Of a DNA stretch of 64,000 nucleotides, positions 52,201 to 60,562 are shown piece after piece. Every line of letters starts with the position of its first letter. The stretch's first letter is position 1. The position numbers were made by a program, and so were the translations under genes. Under the pieces are notes generated by a model, which had not been told where the DNA came from, ran no database searches, and saw only the letters and a list, made by a program, of their open reading frames with translations. The DNA is from Corynebacterium guangdongense (GTDB lineage Bacteria > Actinomycetota > Actinomycetes > Mycobacteriales > Mycobacteriaceae): NCBI RefSeq assembly GCF_030408915.1, contig NZ_CP047654.1:1922001-1986000 (forward strand). The letters are read 5' to 3'.

Positions 52201-52821
52201 CTAGATTTCTGCGCGGTTGGCGATGTCACCGTCGGAGGACTGCCACGGCTGGGCGTCCCGGTGCGGGGTGATGACGAGATTGGGTTCGGTCAGCGTCGGA
52301 TCCGGCAGCGGGGCGACGGCGCTGACGTCGCCGTACTTCGCCCGCAGCTCGTCGATCGGGCCCCAGTCCAGGGCCCGGGAGGGGCAGGCGGTGACGCAGG
52401 CGGGTTCCTCACCTTGCGAGCGGTAGTCGCGGCACATGTCGCACTTGCTCATCATCCCGGTCTCCGGGTTGAACTGCGGCGCGGAGTAGGAGCAGGCCCA
52501 TTCGCAGTAGCGGCAGCCGACGCACTTGCTCTGGTCGACGTGGACGATGCCGTCCTCGCCCTTGGTCATCGCGGTGGTCGGGCAGACCTCCACGCACATG
52601 GGCACGTCGCAGTGATTGCAGCTGATCGAGGTGTAGTAGGTGTAGGTGTCGTGGTTGAAGGTGCCGTCGCTGCCCACCTGCCACGTGCCGCCGGAGTACT
52701 CGACGACGCGGCGCCAGTTGGTGCCCAGCGGGGTGTCGTGCTTGTCCTTGCAGGCGACCTGGCAGGCCTTGCAGCCGTTGCACAGTTCCTGGTTGAAATA
52801 GAAGCCGAGCTGAGTGGTCAT
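52201..52821 (-). CDS. dmsB: DMSO-reductase-type iron-sulfur subunit
   Basis: A 206-residue electron-transfer subunit with four Cys groups for 4Fe-4S clusters: CNGCKACQVAC, CNHCDVPMCVEVCP, CVGCRYCEWAC, and CDMC...CVTACP. It passes electrons from the anchor's menaquinol site to the molybdopterin subunit. It has no export signal of its own and would travel with the Tat-targeted catalytic subunit. It starts 5 bp after dmsA, with AGAAGG overlapping the dmsA stop region. The start MTTQLGFYFNQ is typical of DmsB. Confidence 0.94.
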   Translation of the reverse strand: MTTQLGFYFNQELCNGCKACQVACKDKHDTPLGTNWRRVVEYSGGTWQVGSDGTFNHDTYTYYTSISCNHCDVPMCVEVCPTTAMTKGEDGIVHVDQSKCVGCRYCEWACSYSAPQFNPETGMMSKCDMCRDYRSQGEEPACVTACPSRALDWGPIDELRAKYGDVSAVAPLPDPTLTEPNLVITPHRDAQPWQSSDGDIANRAEI

Positions 52822-52826
52822 GGGTT

Positions 52827-55289
52827 CTAGGCCTTCTCTACCTGGACGATGGTGGTGTGCTGGGCGTTGCCCTTGGCGATCGGCGAGGGACGCCAGCTGG
52901 TCAGCGTGTTGACCGAGGAACCGACGTCGACGCCCTCCTTGTTGAGGTCGAACCAGGAGCCCTGCGGAATGGAGATCACGCCCGGCGCGATGCGCGGGGT
53001 CACCCGCGCGATGGAGCGCACCCGGCCCCGGTCGTTGTAGGCGTAGACGGCGTCCTCGTTCTCGATGCCGCGGGCGTGCGCGTCGAGGGTGTTGATCCAC
53101 AGGATCTGCGGGTGGGCGTCGTCGCAGAGCCAGTCGACGTTGCCGTAGGTGGAGTGGGTGCGGCCCTTGAAGTGGTGGCCGATGCACTGCAGCGGATACT
53201 TGTCGCTGGTCCGCGCCTCCATGGCCCCCTCCCAGGTGTCGACGTGCTCGGGCAGCGCGGTGATGCGGTCCCCCGGGATGTTGGCGTCGAACTCCCATTC
53301 CTCGGCCAGGTCGGCGAGCGCCTGCGAGTAGATCTCGATCTTGCCGGAGGGCGTCGGCAGCGGGTTGGCCGCCGGGTCCTCGCGGAACTCCTTGAGCGGG
53401 ATGACCGATTCACCCTCGCGGCGCCAGATGCCCATCTCCTTGAGCTCCCCGTAGTCCGGCAGCTCGCCGATCTCCTTGCGGGACTCGTCGAGGGTGTGCT
53501 GGACCCACTCCTGCTGGGTGCGGCCCTCGGTGAACTTCTCGCGCACCCCGAAGCGCTCGGCCAGATCGGCGAGCACGTCGTAGATCGGGCGGCAGTTGTA
53601 CAGCGGGGTCAGTGCCTGGGAGGCGAGGATGGTGTACTCCATGTTGCCCGAGGACCCCTGCGCGATGACGTCCTCCTGCTCCGCGGTGGAGGCGTCGGGA
53701 AGCACGTAGTCGGCCATCCGCGCCGAGGTCGTCATCTGGATGTCGGAGACGACGATGAGCTCGGCCTTGTCCTCGTCCCTGAGGAGGTTCATGGTGCGGT
53801 TGATGTCGCCGTGCTGGTTGGTCAGGGCGTTTCCGCCGTACTGCCAGATCATCTTGATCGGCACGTCGAGCCGGTCCCGGCCGCGCACGCCGTCGCGGGT
53901 GGCGGTCATCTCGGCGCCGCGGTCGACGGCGTCGGTCCAGGTCGCCACGGAGATGGCGGTCTCCACCGGGTTCTCGTACTGCGTGTTGAAGGGGCTGGCC
54001 ATGGGCAGGCTTGCCGACGCCTCCCGTCCGCCCGTGCCGCCGCCGGGGATGCCGGGCTGTCCCAGCAGGCAGGCCAGGGTGAACACGGCGCGGGCCTGGT
54101 TCTCGCCGTTGGCGTGACGCTGCGGTCCCCAGCCCTGGGTGATGGCGACCGGCTTGGCGCCGCCCATTTCGCGGGCGAGCTGGCGGATGCGGGTGGCCGG
54201 CACCCCGGTGACGCCGGCGGCCCATTCCGGGGTCTTCGCCGTCCGGTCGGGGCCGCGGCCTTCGATGTAGGAGCGGTAGTCGGAGTTGGGCGCGGCCTCC
54301 TTCGGCAGCGTTTTCTCGTCGAAGCCGACGCAGTAGGTGTCCAGGAATTCCTGGTCGTGCAGGTTTTCCTCGATGAGTACATGGGCGATGCCGGCGACCA
54401 GGGCGGCGTCCGTGCCGGGGCGCAGCGCAACCCATTCGTCGCCGAGGCCGACGGCGGTCTCGGAGTAGCGCGGGTCAATGACGATGGTCTTGACGCCGTG
54501 GTCCTGCTTGATCTTCTGGGTGACCATGGTTTCGCCGCCGCCGGACATGCGGGTCTCGAGCGGGTTGTTGCCGAACATGACCTGCAGCTTGGCGTTTTTC
54601 ACGTCGTCGAAGCTGTTGGACGGGGTCCACTCGCCGTAGAAGTAGGGGTAGGCGCCGGCGATCTGCGCCGAGGAGTAGTCGCCGTAGTGGTTGAGGTAGC
54701 CGCCGATGAGGTTCATCAGGCGGGCGAAGGGGGTCTGGATCGGCGGCCACGAACGCGCGATCGTCGCGCCGATAGTGCCGGTGCCGTACTGCAGGTAGAT
54801 GGACTCGTTGCCGTAGTCGGCCAGCAGCTGCTTCATCTTGTCGGCGATCTCATCAAGGGCCTGCTCCCAGGAAATCTCCTCCCACTGCCCCGCCCCGCGT
54901 TCGGTGCCGGCGACGCGCTTGAGCGGGGTCTTCAGGCGATCCGGGTTGTAGATGCGGTGGCGGATGGAGCGGCCACGCACGCACGCCCGGATCTGCTGGG
55001 AGCCGACCTCGTCGGTGCCCGTGTTGTCCGGCAGCACCCGGGTGACGCGCCCGTCCTCCACCACCAGGCGCAACGGACAACGGGAGCCGCAGTTGACGGT
55101 GCAGGCGGACCAGACGATCTTCTGCCCTTCCGGTGCGTTGTCTGACTCCTGCGCGAATGCGGCGTTGTGCTTGCCGACGCCCGGCGTCGCCCCGAACTGC
55201 GTCGCGCTCACCAGCGCGGTGGTGGCGCCGACCGCACCCGTCCACGCGAGAAATGACCGGCGTGACACCCCATTGACGGCATTGCCCAT
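52827..55289 (-). CDS. dmsA: DMSO-reductase-type molybdopterin catalytic subunit
   Basis: About 820 residues. A twin-arginine signal (SRRSFLAWTGAVGATTAL) sends the folded protein across the membrane. A C-x3-C-x3-C...C motif (CTVNCGSRC...CVRGRS) binds the 4Fe-4S cluster FS0. Molybdopterin-binding regions include MFGNNPLETRMSGGG, VIDPRYSETA, and TQGWGPQRHANGENQARA. It reduces an S- or N-oxide such as DMSO or TMAO in anaerobic respiration; the exact acceptor is not evident. The start is uncertain: TTG at 55313, GTG at 55301 and ATG at 55289 are all in frame, and none has an ideal ribosome binding site. Confidence 0.92.
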   Translation of the reverse strand: MGNAVNGVSRRSFLAWTGAVGATTALVSATQFGATPGVGKHNAAFAQESDNAPEGQKIVWSACTVNCGSRCPLRLVVEDGRVTRVLPDNTGTDEVGSQQIRACVRGRSIRHRIYNPDRLKTPLKRVAGTERGAGQWEEISWEQALDEIADKMKQLLADYGNESIYLQYGTGTIGATIARSWPPIQTPFARLMNLIGGYLNHYGDYSSAQIAGAYPYFYGEWTPSNSFDDVKNAKLQVMFGNNPLETRMSGGGETMVTQKIKQDHGVKTIVIDPRYSETAVGLGDEWVALRPGTDAALVAGIAHVLIEENLHDQEFLDTYCVGFDEKTLPKEAAPNSDYRSYIEGRGPDRTAKTPEWAAGVTGVPATRIRQLAREMGGAKPVAITQGWGPQRHANGENQARAVFTLACLLGQPGIPGGGTGGREASASLPMASPFNTQYENPVETAISVATWTDAVDRGAEMTATRDGVRGRDRLDVPIKMIWQYGGNALTNQHGDINRTMNLLRDEDKAELIVVSDIQMTTSARMADYVLPDASTAEQEDVIAQGSSGNMEYTILASQALTPLYNCRPIYDVLADLAERFGVREKFTEGRTQQEWVQHTLDESRKEIGELPDYGELKEMGIWRREGESVIPLKEFREDPAANPLPTPSGKIEIYSQALADLAEEWEFDANIPGDRITALPEHVDTWEGAMEARTSDKYPLQCIGHHFKGRTHSTYGNVDWLCDDAHPQILWINTLDAHARGIENEDAVYAYNDRGRVRSIARVTPRIAPGVISIPQGSWFDLNKEGVDVGSSVNTLTSWRPSPIAKGNAQHTTIVQVEKA

Positions 55290-55758
55290 TCCTGCCCACA
55301 CTCCCCAATTCAATGTATGACCTATTGACGTATCCGCAGGTTAATGAAATGAATCGGATTCGGCTACCAGTTAAATAGGTAATGGGAATGTGGCCTAAAT
55401 GCCCGTTCGGACACTTGAAAATCCAAGGAAGGGCCTGACCACAGGAAAGGGGGAGGCGGGCATTTCGGGCCCGCACACTGCGACAACGGAACATCCGTAC
55501 GGTTTGTGGCAAAATTCACTCAGGAGAATGGGATTCAAACGGTCACCAAACAAAAATAACCAGACTTTTTCTGTCGTTTGATCGGCCTCTCCGGGATGTG
55601 AAGAGTGTCCCTCGGCTCTGAAACGGGCCCTCAGGAGCGGGGCCGTGGGCGATCACCTTCCCGAGACCGCAGGGAAGGCGTTCGGAACGTCGTCGCCTCC
55701 CCGCCGGTTGCGCAAATATTGTCTCCTCGACTTTCGCCCGACCGATAAGCGTGTCACC
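55290..55758. other. 469-bp divergent control region upstream of dmsA
   Basis: AT-richer than its surroundings, with no credible gene. A CRP/GlxR-like site TGTGG-n6-TCACT lies at 55505-55520. AAATGCCCG (55397-55405) and CGGGCATTT (55457-55465) form a perfect inverted repeat with a 51-bp spacer, on the dmsA leader side. TACATT on the minus strand just before the dmsA start may be a -10. I could not recognise a molybdenum-cofactor riboswitch. Confidence 0.5.
55505..55520. promoter_or_regulatory. CRP/FNR-family (GlxR-like) site
   Basis: TGTGG-CAAAAT-TCACT keeps 8 of the 10 outer positions of the TGTGA-n6-TCACA consensus used by GlxR in corynebacteria. It lies about 215 bp before the dmsA start and 240 bp before the secreted-protein gene. 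Confidence 0.35.
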
Positions 55759-56328
55759 ATGTGCGCCATGAAGACTCGCATCTCCCTTCTGTCCATTGCC
55801 GCCGCCGCCGTCGTGACCATGTCCCCCACCATCGCCGCCGCCGACCCCATCGACGACGCCCTCGCCAAACTGCCGGCCGGCGAGATCACCTGTGAGCAGG
55901 CCGAGTCCTACTGGACCACCGAATCCGAGTACGAGGCCATCCGCGCCCAGGCCCAGATCGTCGCCACGTTCCATGACCGCGGCGATGACATCGTCGCGGC
56001 GCTGGCCCGTGTCGACGAGGCCGCCGACCGGTGCGGCCTGAAGGAGGAAGCCGACGGCAAGCCGGGCACCCCGGCCACCCCGGCTCAGCCGGCGAAGCCC
56101 GCCACCCCGGCGCAGCCGGCCACCCCGGGACCGAAGGGCACACCGGGCAAGCCGGAGCACGCCGCCACCCCGGCCACCCCGGCGATTGCCGCCGCCCCGG
56201 CCACCCCGGCCGAGGAGGACACTGCGGACAACTACATCGACGAGCTCCTGCCCACGGTCCTGGAGTACTTCGAGGAGAACCGCGACGCCATCCTGGCCGC
56301 TCTGCCGGAGCTCAGCTCCGAGGCCTAA
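55759..56328 (+). CDS. secreted Pro/Ala/Thr-rich protein
   Basis: The product (189 aa) has a Sec signal peptide (MKTRISLLSIAAAAVVTMSPTIAAA). It continues with a short helical domain holding two Cys (EITCEQAES and DRCGLKEE) and a low-complexity tail of repeats like PATPAQPAKPATP, and ends in an acidic helix (YIDELLPTVLEYFEENRDAILAAL). There is no sortase or lipobox motif. The tail suggests a cell-wall-spanning spacer. Two starts are possible, 55759 or 55768. A TAAGCG box 7 nt before the first would fit a leaderless mRNA. Function is unknown. Confidence 0.72.
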   Translation: MCAMKTRISLLSIAAAAVVTMSPTIAAADPIDDALAKLPAGEITCEQAESYWTTESEYEAIRAQAQIVATFHDRGDDIVAALARVDEAADRCGLKEEADGKPGTPATPAQPAKPATPAQPATPGPKGTPGKPEHAATPATPAIAAAPATPAEEDTADNYIDELLPTVLEYFEENRDAILAALPELSSEA

Positions 56329-56530
56329 ACGCCACCTTTTCACTTCCCGCCGTAGCCTCGACTGGTCCCGGTCGAGGCTACTTTTCTGCCGTTTTACGTG
56401 CCCTGCCCGAATACCTGCCGGGCGTGGGGATCTCGGCACGCCGGGGCGGCACAGTACCGTCGCCGAGTGTCGCCGCCTGAACGCCACCGAACAGGTCGCT
56501 GAACCGCCCCCACGACCACCGCGCCCGGAC

Positions 56531-56536
56531 TACCCT
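56531..56536 (+). promoter_or_regulatory. -10 box for leaderless SRPBCC gene
   Basis: TACCCT is followed by 7 nt and then the ATG at 56544, with no Shine-Dalgarno sequence. Confidence 0.5.
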
Positions 56537-56543
56537 CGGGCAC

Positions 56544-57038
56544 ATGAGCACTTCCTTCGAATATTCCACCGTCATTTTCAGGACCACCCCGGCCGCGGTC
56601 TACGACGCCCTCATCGACCGTGACGCCATCGACTTCTACATGGGCGGCACCGGCCCGAAGATGGCCGACGGTGGCAGCTGGCGGGTCGGCGACAGGATCC
56701 TCTGGGCCGGCGAACCCGACAGGTTCAACGACTGGGGCCAGGTGGTCACCATCGCCGAGCCGGGCAAGAAGCTCTCCTACACCTGGCACACCCTTTCCGA
56801 CGTCTACCCCGAGCGCTACAACGAGAGCAACGACCATGAACGCACGGAGGTGACCTGGATCGTCAACGGCATCGAGGGCTTCGAGGAACACGGCGGCGCC
56901 GTTCACCTGCGGCTGGTGCACTCCGGTTTCAGCTCCGTGCAGTCCGAGATGTACCACGGGGTCTCGGAAGGCTGGGTCTACATCGTCTCCGCGCTGAAGA
57001 CCTATCTGGAGAAGCCGCTCGACGATCGAGCCAGGTAG
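56544..57038 (+). CDS. SRPBCC / AHSA1-type ligand-binding protein
   Basis: A 164-residue START-like protein: MSTSFEYSTVIFRTTPAAVYDALIDRDAI, the GGSWRVGDRILW turn, LSYTWHTL and the amphipathic C-terminal helix SEGWVYIVSALKTYLEKPL. SRPBCC domains form a deep hydrophobic pocket. AHSA1-type members are general binding or polyketide-like factors of unclear role. It directly abuts the next gene: its TAG stop is followed at once by the tautomerase ATG, so the two are co-translated and probably act on the same compound. Confidence 0.87.
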   Translation: MSTSFEYSTVIFRTTPAAVYDALIDRDAIDFYMGGTGPKMADGGSWRVGDRILWAGEPDRFNDWGQVVTIAEPGKKLSYTWHTLSDVYPERYNESNDHERTEVTWIVNGIEGFEEHGGAVHLRLVHSGFSSVQSEMYHGVSEGWVYIVSALKTYLEKPLDDRAR

Positions 57039-57476
57039 ATGCCCACCTACACGGTTGCTTCTCGACGCGGGCTCATCGACCAGGAGCACCGCCGGGACGT
57101 CGCCACGCTGCTGACGGATCTCCACGCCGAGATCGCGCGGGCGCCGCGCTACCTCGTGCAGGTCATCTTCCACGAGCTCGAGCCCGGGGCGCTGTTCCTC
57201 GCCGGAACCGAGGCCCCGGAGGGTCACGTGTGGGTCCGCGCCGACATCCGCTCCGGTCGAAGCGGGGCCCGGAAAACCGCGCTGCTGGAACAGGTCACCG
57301 CGAAGGTGGCCGAACTGTTGGGGCTGCCGCCGACGAATGTGTGGGTCTACCTCAACGAGATCCCCGGCGCGCACATGACCGAGTACGGATCCCCGCTTCC
57401 CGAACCCGGGCGGGAGGAGGACTGGTTCAGCGCCCTGCCTGAGGAAGTGCGGGCCCGGCTGGACCGGTTTCCTTGA
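57039..57476 (+). CDS. cis-CaaD/Cg10062-type tautomerase
   Basis: A 145-residue tautomerase-superfamily enzyme whose N-terminal Met must be removed to expose the catalytic proline (MPTYTV). Numbering from Pro1, the residues known to matter in cis-3-chloroacrylic acid dehalogenase and its C. glutamicum homologue Cg10062 are all present: His28, Arg70, Arg73, Tyr103 and Glu114. The signature VWVYLNEIPGAHMTEYG near 100-116 matches Cg10062 closely. Cg10062 hydrates acetylenic acids and has weak dehalogenase activity; its natural substrate is unknown. The SRPBCC gene directly upstream is a clue to a ligand shared by both products. Confidence 0.92.
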   Translation: MPTYTVASRRGLIDQEHRRDVATLLTDLHAEIARAPRYLVQVIFHELEPGALFLAGTEAPEGHVWVRADIRSGRSGARKTALLEQVTAKVAELLGLPPTNVWVYLNEIPGAHMTEYGSPLPEPGREEDWFSALPEEVRARLDRFP

Positions 57477-57494
57477 GCTCCGGGTGAACCGCTC

Positions 57495-58556
57495 CTAGGG
57501 TCGCTCCCCCAGCTCCACCCCGAGGAGGCGGTCCAGGGCCATGTTGATCTGCTCCGGCACCTCCAGCGGGATCATGTGCCCGGCACCGTGGGCGATCTGC
57601 AGGTAGGACTTCGGCCAGAGTTCCACCAGCCGCTCCGACTGGGACAGCGGAACCACGTGGTCCAGTTCGCCGACGATGACGTAGCCCGGGGTGTCCCGGA
57701 GTCTGCGGGCGGCCTCCACCTCCTGGTGGGACTGCAGGTCGTCGATGAACCCGAGGATGGTCGCGGTCGGGGTCTCGTTGATCAGCTGCGCGTGGAAGTC
57801 GATGATGTCCGCGTCGGTCGAACGCATGAACACACCCACCGCCAGGATCGGGGCGATCAGGCCCGCGATGCGTTCGCGCCCGGGGAAGGCGCTGGCGGGT
57901 CTGTTCTCGAAGTGTTCGACGAGGCGGTCGACCAGGGCGGTGTTGAGCAGCTGAGCGATCCCGGCGCCGGCCATCTCCTCGACGGACGCGGACACCTCGA
58001 TGACGCCGGCGAGACGCTCCGCGACGGCGGGTTCCGCCCGGCGGACGGCGGCCAGCGACACCGGCCCGCCGAGGGAGTGCCCGAGCAGGACCAGCCGCCC
58101 CGAGGCGGCCCGGGAGCGGATGACGGCCAGCACGTCCTCGGCGGCCAGGTCGACGGTGCACTTCTCGACGCTGACCCGCTCACTGCGCCCGTGCCCGCGC
58201 AGGTCCAGGAGCAGCAGCCGCACCCCGGGCCAGTGCTCGCGGAGGTGGCGGACCTGAAAGAAGAAGGACTCCGACGAGAGCGTGAAGCCGTGGACGAAGA
58301 CGACGGTGGTCTCGGCGTCGAGTGGCCCGTACTCGGTCCAGAAGATGCTCGCGCCGGAGGCGGCGACGTGGCCGGAGCGGTCGGCGTCGGCAAGCTTGCT
58401 GACGCGGTTGCGGGGATCCGGCGGGTGCTGGCGCGGGCCGCGGCGGCGCAGGCGGCTCAACGCGCGGGTCTGCGGGAGAAGGCGGGCCGGGGCCGTCGCC
58501 ACCTCGGTCAGGCGGGCGAGCGCTCCCGTCGGATTCTTCCTCTTGCGCAGACTCAC
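57495..58556 (-). CDS. alpha/beta hydrolase
   Basis: A 353-residue hydrolase. A basic N-terminal arm of ~70 residues (RKRKNPTGALARL...) is followed by the fold: HGFTLSSESFFFQ oxyanion region, LLLDLRGHGRS, nucleophile GHSLGG (about residue 165) and acid in GELDHVVPLS, with His in AHGAGHMIPLE. It is most like esterases and MhpC/BioH-type enzymes. I chose the GTG at 58556 because AAGG is nine bases upstream; a TTG two codons earlier is possible. It is divergent from an acyl carrier protein gene across 61 bp, which suggests an acyl substrate. Confidence 0.86.
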   Translation of the reverse strand: MSLRKRKNPTGALARLTEVATAPARLLPQTRALSRLRRRGPRQHPPDPRNRVSKLADADRSGHVAASGASIFWTEYGPLDAETTVVFVHGFTLSSESFFFQVRHLREHWPGVRLLLLDLRGHGRSERVSVEKCTVDLAAEDVLAVIRSRAASGRLVLLGHSLGGPVSLAAVRRAEPAVAERLAGVIEVSASVEEMAGAGIAQLLNTALVDRLVEHFENRPASAFPGRERIAGLIAPILAVGVFMRSTDADIIDFHAQLINETPTATILGFIDDLQSHQEVEAARRLRDTPGYVIVGELDHVVPLSQSERLVELWPKSYLQIAHGAGHMIPLEVPEQINMALDRLLGVELGERP

Positions 58557-58605
58557 AGTCAACGACCTTAAGTGAGCGCTCAGCCCGCCGCCGAATCCCG
58601 CCAGC

Positions 58606-58611
58606 TAGGAT
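58606..58611 (+). promoter_or_regulatory. -10 box for leaderless acyl carrier protein gene
   Basis: TAGGAT is followed by 6 nt and then the ATG at 58618, with no ribosome binding site. Confidence 0.55.
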
Positions 58612-58617
58612 GGGCGC

Positions 58618-58938
58618 ATGCAGTTCGCAGACTCGGGATCGCTCCAGGACCAGCTCGCCGCCAAGTTCGGCGGGCGTGACGACGCCACGGAAGACAAGGA
58701 CGCGCCCACCACGACGGCGGGTCGGCTGGCGAAGCTGATCGAGAAGGTCGCCGGCGTCGAGGCGCAGGCCGTCACCGAGGACAGGCGGCTGGCGGACCTC
58801 GGCGTCGATTCGCTCGACCGCATCGAGATGACGGTGCGCGCCGAGGAGGAATTCGGTCGCCGGATCGACGAGGAGGACGTCAACGAGTGGGAAACGGTGG
58901 CCGACGTGGTCGCGTTTCTCGATTCCGACGACAAGTGA
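58618..58938 (+). CDS. acyl carrier protein
   Basis: The 106-residue protein has a C-terminal ACP fold with the phosphopantetheine attachment serine in DLGVDSLDRIEM (Ser at about residue 65) and the usual helices (RLAKLIEKVAGV, EWETVADVVAFL). About 30 extra residues at the N-terminus (MQFADSGSLQDQLAAKFGGRDD...) are longer than in E. coli AcpP and recall AcpM of mycobacteria. No fatty-acid or polyketide synthase gene is adjacent; the nearest partner is the divergent alpha/beta hydrolase. It would carry acyl chains as thioesters in the cytosol. Which synthase it serves is open. Confidence 0.92.
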   Translation: MQFADSGSLQDQLAAKFGGRDDATEDKDAPTTTAGRLAKLIEKVAGVEAQAVTEDRRLADLGVDSLDRIEMTVRAEEEFGRRIDEEDVNEWETVADVVAFLDSDDK

Positions 58939-58951
58939 CGACCACTGGGTG

Positions 58952-58957
58952 CACAAT
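58952..58957 (+). promoter_or_regulatory. -10 box for leaderless NagD-type gene
   Basis: CACAAT is followed by exactly 6 nt and then the ATG at 58964, with no ribosome binding site; it lies 13 bp after the ACP stop codon. Confidence 0.45.
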
Positions 58958-58963
58958 GGTCGT

Positions 58964-59815
58964 ATGAGTGAAACGATCTCCTACCTCACCGACATGGACG
59001 GAGTCCTCATCCGCGAGGGCGACATGATCCCCGGCGCCGACGTCTTCCTGCAGACGCTGCGCGACCACGACGTCCGCTTCATGGTCCTGACCAACAACTC
59101 CATCCAGACCCCGCGCGACCTCTCCGCGAAACTCCAGGCCCAGGGCCTCCGGGTCGAACCGGAGCGCATCTGGACCTCGGCCACCGCGACCGCGAAGTTC
59201 CTCACCACCCAGGCGAAGGCGGCCAGCGCCTACGTCATCGGCGAGGCGGGACTGACGACCGCGCTTCACGACGCGGGCCTCATCCTCACCGACTACTCCC
59301 CCGACGTCGTCGTCCTCGGCGAGACGCGCACCTACTCTTTCGAGGCGATCACCACCGCCATCAACCTCATCCGCGAGGGGGCGCGCTTCATCGCCACCAA
59401 CCCGGACGTCACCGGCCCCGCCCCGCACGGCATCCTCCCGGCGACCGGCTCGGTGGCGGCGCTGATCACGGCGGCCACGGGCCGCGCCCCCTACTACGTG
59501 GGCAAACCGAACCCGGTGATGATGCGCACCGCGCTGAACAAGATCGGGGCTCACTCCGAGCGCACCGTCATGATCGGCGACCGCATGGACACCGACGTGC
59601 GCTCCGGCCTCGAGGCCGGCATGCGCACCATCCTCGTGCGCACCGGCATCTCCGACGACGAGGAGATCGCGAAGTACCCCTACCGCCCGTGGAAGATCGT
59701 CGACGGCGTCGTCGACCTGGCCGAGCACTGGGACGACCCATTCGGCGACGGCTACTACCACGGCCTGGTCGAGGGCGAGCGGGAGCGGGCGGCGGAGGGC
59801 GCCGGCGAGGAGTGA
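58964..59815 (+). CDS. HAD-IIA (NagD-type) phosphatase
   Basis: A 283-residue HAD hydrolase of subclass IIA. Motif I is YLTDMDGVLIREG (about residues 6-18), motif II TNNS, motif III Lys in VGKPNPVMM, and motif IV MIGDRMDTDVRSG. The large C2 cap between motifs II and III is present (about 80-185). NagD-type enzymes dephosphorylate nucleotides and sugar phosphates, often as housekeeping or metabolite-repair enzymes. It starts MSETISYL. A 25-bp gap follows the ACP gene, but it probably has its own leaderless promoter. Confidence 0.92.
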   Translation: MSETISYLTDMDGVLIREGDMIPGADVFLQTLRDHDVRFMVLTNNSIQTPRDLSAKLQAQGLRVEPERIWTSATATAKFLTTQAKAASAYVIGEAGLTTALHDAGLILTDYSPDVVVLGETRTYSFEAITTAINLIREGARFIATNPDVTGPAPHGILPATGSVAALITAATGRAPYYVGKPNPVMMRTALNKIGAHSERTVMIGDRMDTDVRSGLEAGMRTILVRTGISDDEEIAKYPYRPWKIVDGVVDLAEHWDDPFGDGYYHGLVEGERERAAEGAGEE

Positions 59816-59855
59816 CACCCGGCCGGCGCCGCCGACCTGTGCCACTCTTGACGCC

Positions 59856-60557
59856 ATGACCACACACACCGTTGTCCTCGTCCCCGGTTTCTGGCTCGGT
59901 TCCTGGGCCTGGGATCAGGTTAAGGAACGACTCCAGGAACTCGACGTCCCCGCCACCGCCCTGACCCTGCCCGGCCTCGACCCCGACGACCCTCAGCGCA
60001 GTACCCGCACCCCCTCCGATCAGGCCGAAGCGGTCCTGGCCGCCCTGGACGGCCCCTCCGTCGTCGTCGCGCACAGCGGCGCCAACATCCCGGTGACCAT
60101 GGCCATGGACAAGCGCCCCGATCTCGTCGCGCGGGTGATCTGGGTCGACAGCGGCCCGGTCGCCGACGGATTCCGCATGAACAAGGACGCGCCGCAGGAC
60201 CTGCCGGAGTTTCCGCTGCCGGATTTCGACGTGCTGGGGGCCGACGCCAGCCTCGAGGGCCTGGATGGGGACGCCCTGGCCACGTTCCGGGAACGGTCGG
60301 TCCCCGAGCCGGGGGCCGTGCTCACCACCCCGGTGCACCTGCGCAACGACGCCCGCTACTCCATCCCGACGACGCTGGTCTGCAACTCCCTGTCCAGCCA
60401 GCAGCTGACCGCCCTGGCCGAGGCGGGCCACCCGATGACGGCCGAGCTGGCGAAGTACGCCGACGTCCGCCTCGTCGACCTGCCCACCGGCCACTGGCCG
60501 ATGTGGAGCCGGCCGCAGGAACTGGCGCTCATCATCGCCGCCACCCTGGAAAACTAG
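59856..60557 (+). CDS. alpha/beta hydrolase (esterase-like)
   Basis: A 233-residue alpha/beta hydrolase. It begins MTTHTVVLVPGFWLGSWAWDQV (oxyanion region); the nucleophile elbow is VVAHSGAN (Ser at about residue 72) and the His is in LPTGHWPMWSRP (about 210). It is compact, with a short cap, and resembles the small esterase group that includes plant-type MES/hydroxynitrile lyase relatives and bacterial salicylate-esterase-like proteins. CACTCT about 7 nt before the ATG may be a leaderless -10. Two hairpins follow it. The substrate is unknown. Confidence 0.85.
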   Translation: MTTHTVVLVPGFWLGSWAWDQVKERLQELDVPATALTLPGLDPDDPQRSTRTPSDQAEAVLAALDGPSVVVAHSGANIPVTMAMDKRPDLVARVIWVDSGPVADGFRMNKDAPQDLPEFPLPDFDVLGADASLEGLDGDALATFRERSVPEPGAVLTTPVHLRNDARYSIPTTLVCNSLSSQQLTALAEAGHPMTAELAKYADVRLVDLPTGHWPMWSRPQELALIIAATLEN

Positions 60558-60562
60558 AACAA

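Noticed and set aside
52857..55145. A 762-codon plus-strand frame opposite dmsA
   Set aside because: Antisense shadow; the minus strand has the Tat signal, Fe-S motif and molybdopterin regions.
55290..55758. A molybdenum-cofactor riboswitch before dmsA
   Set aside because: The inverted repeat is suggestive, but I could not match the conserved bases of the known motif.
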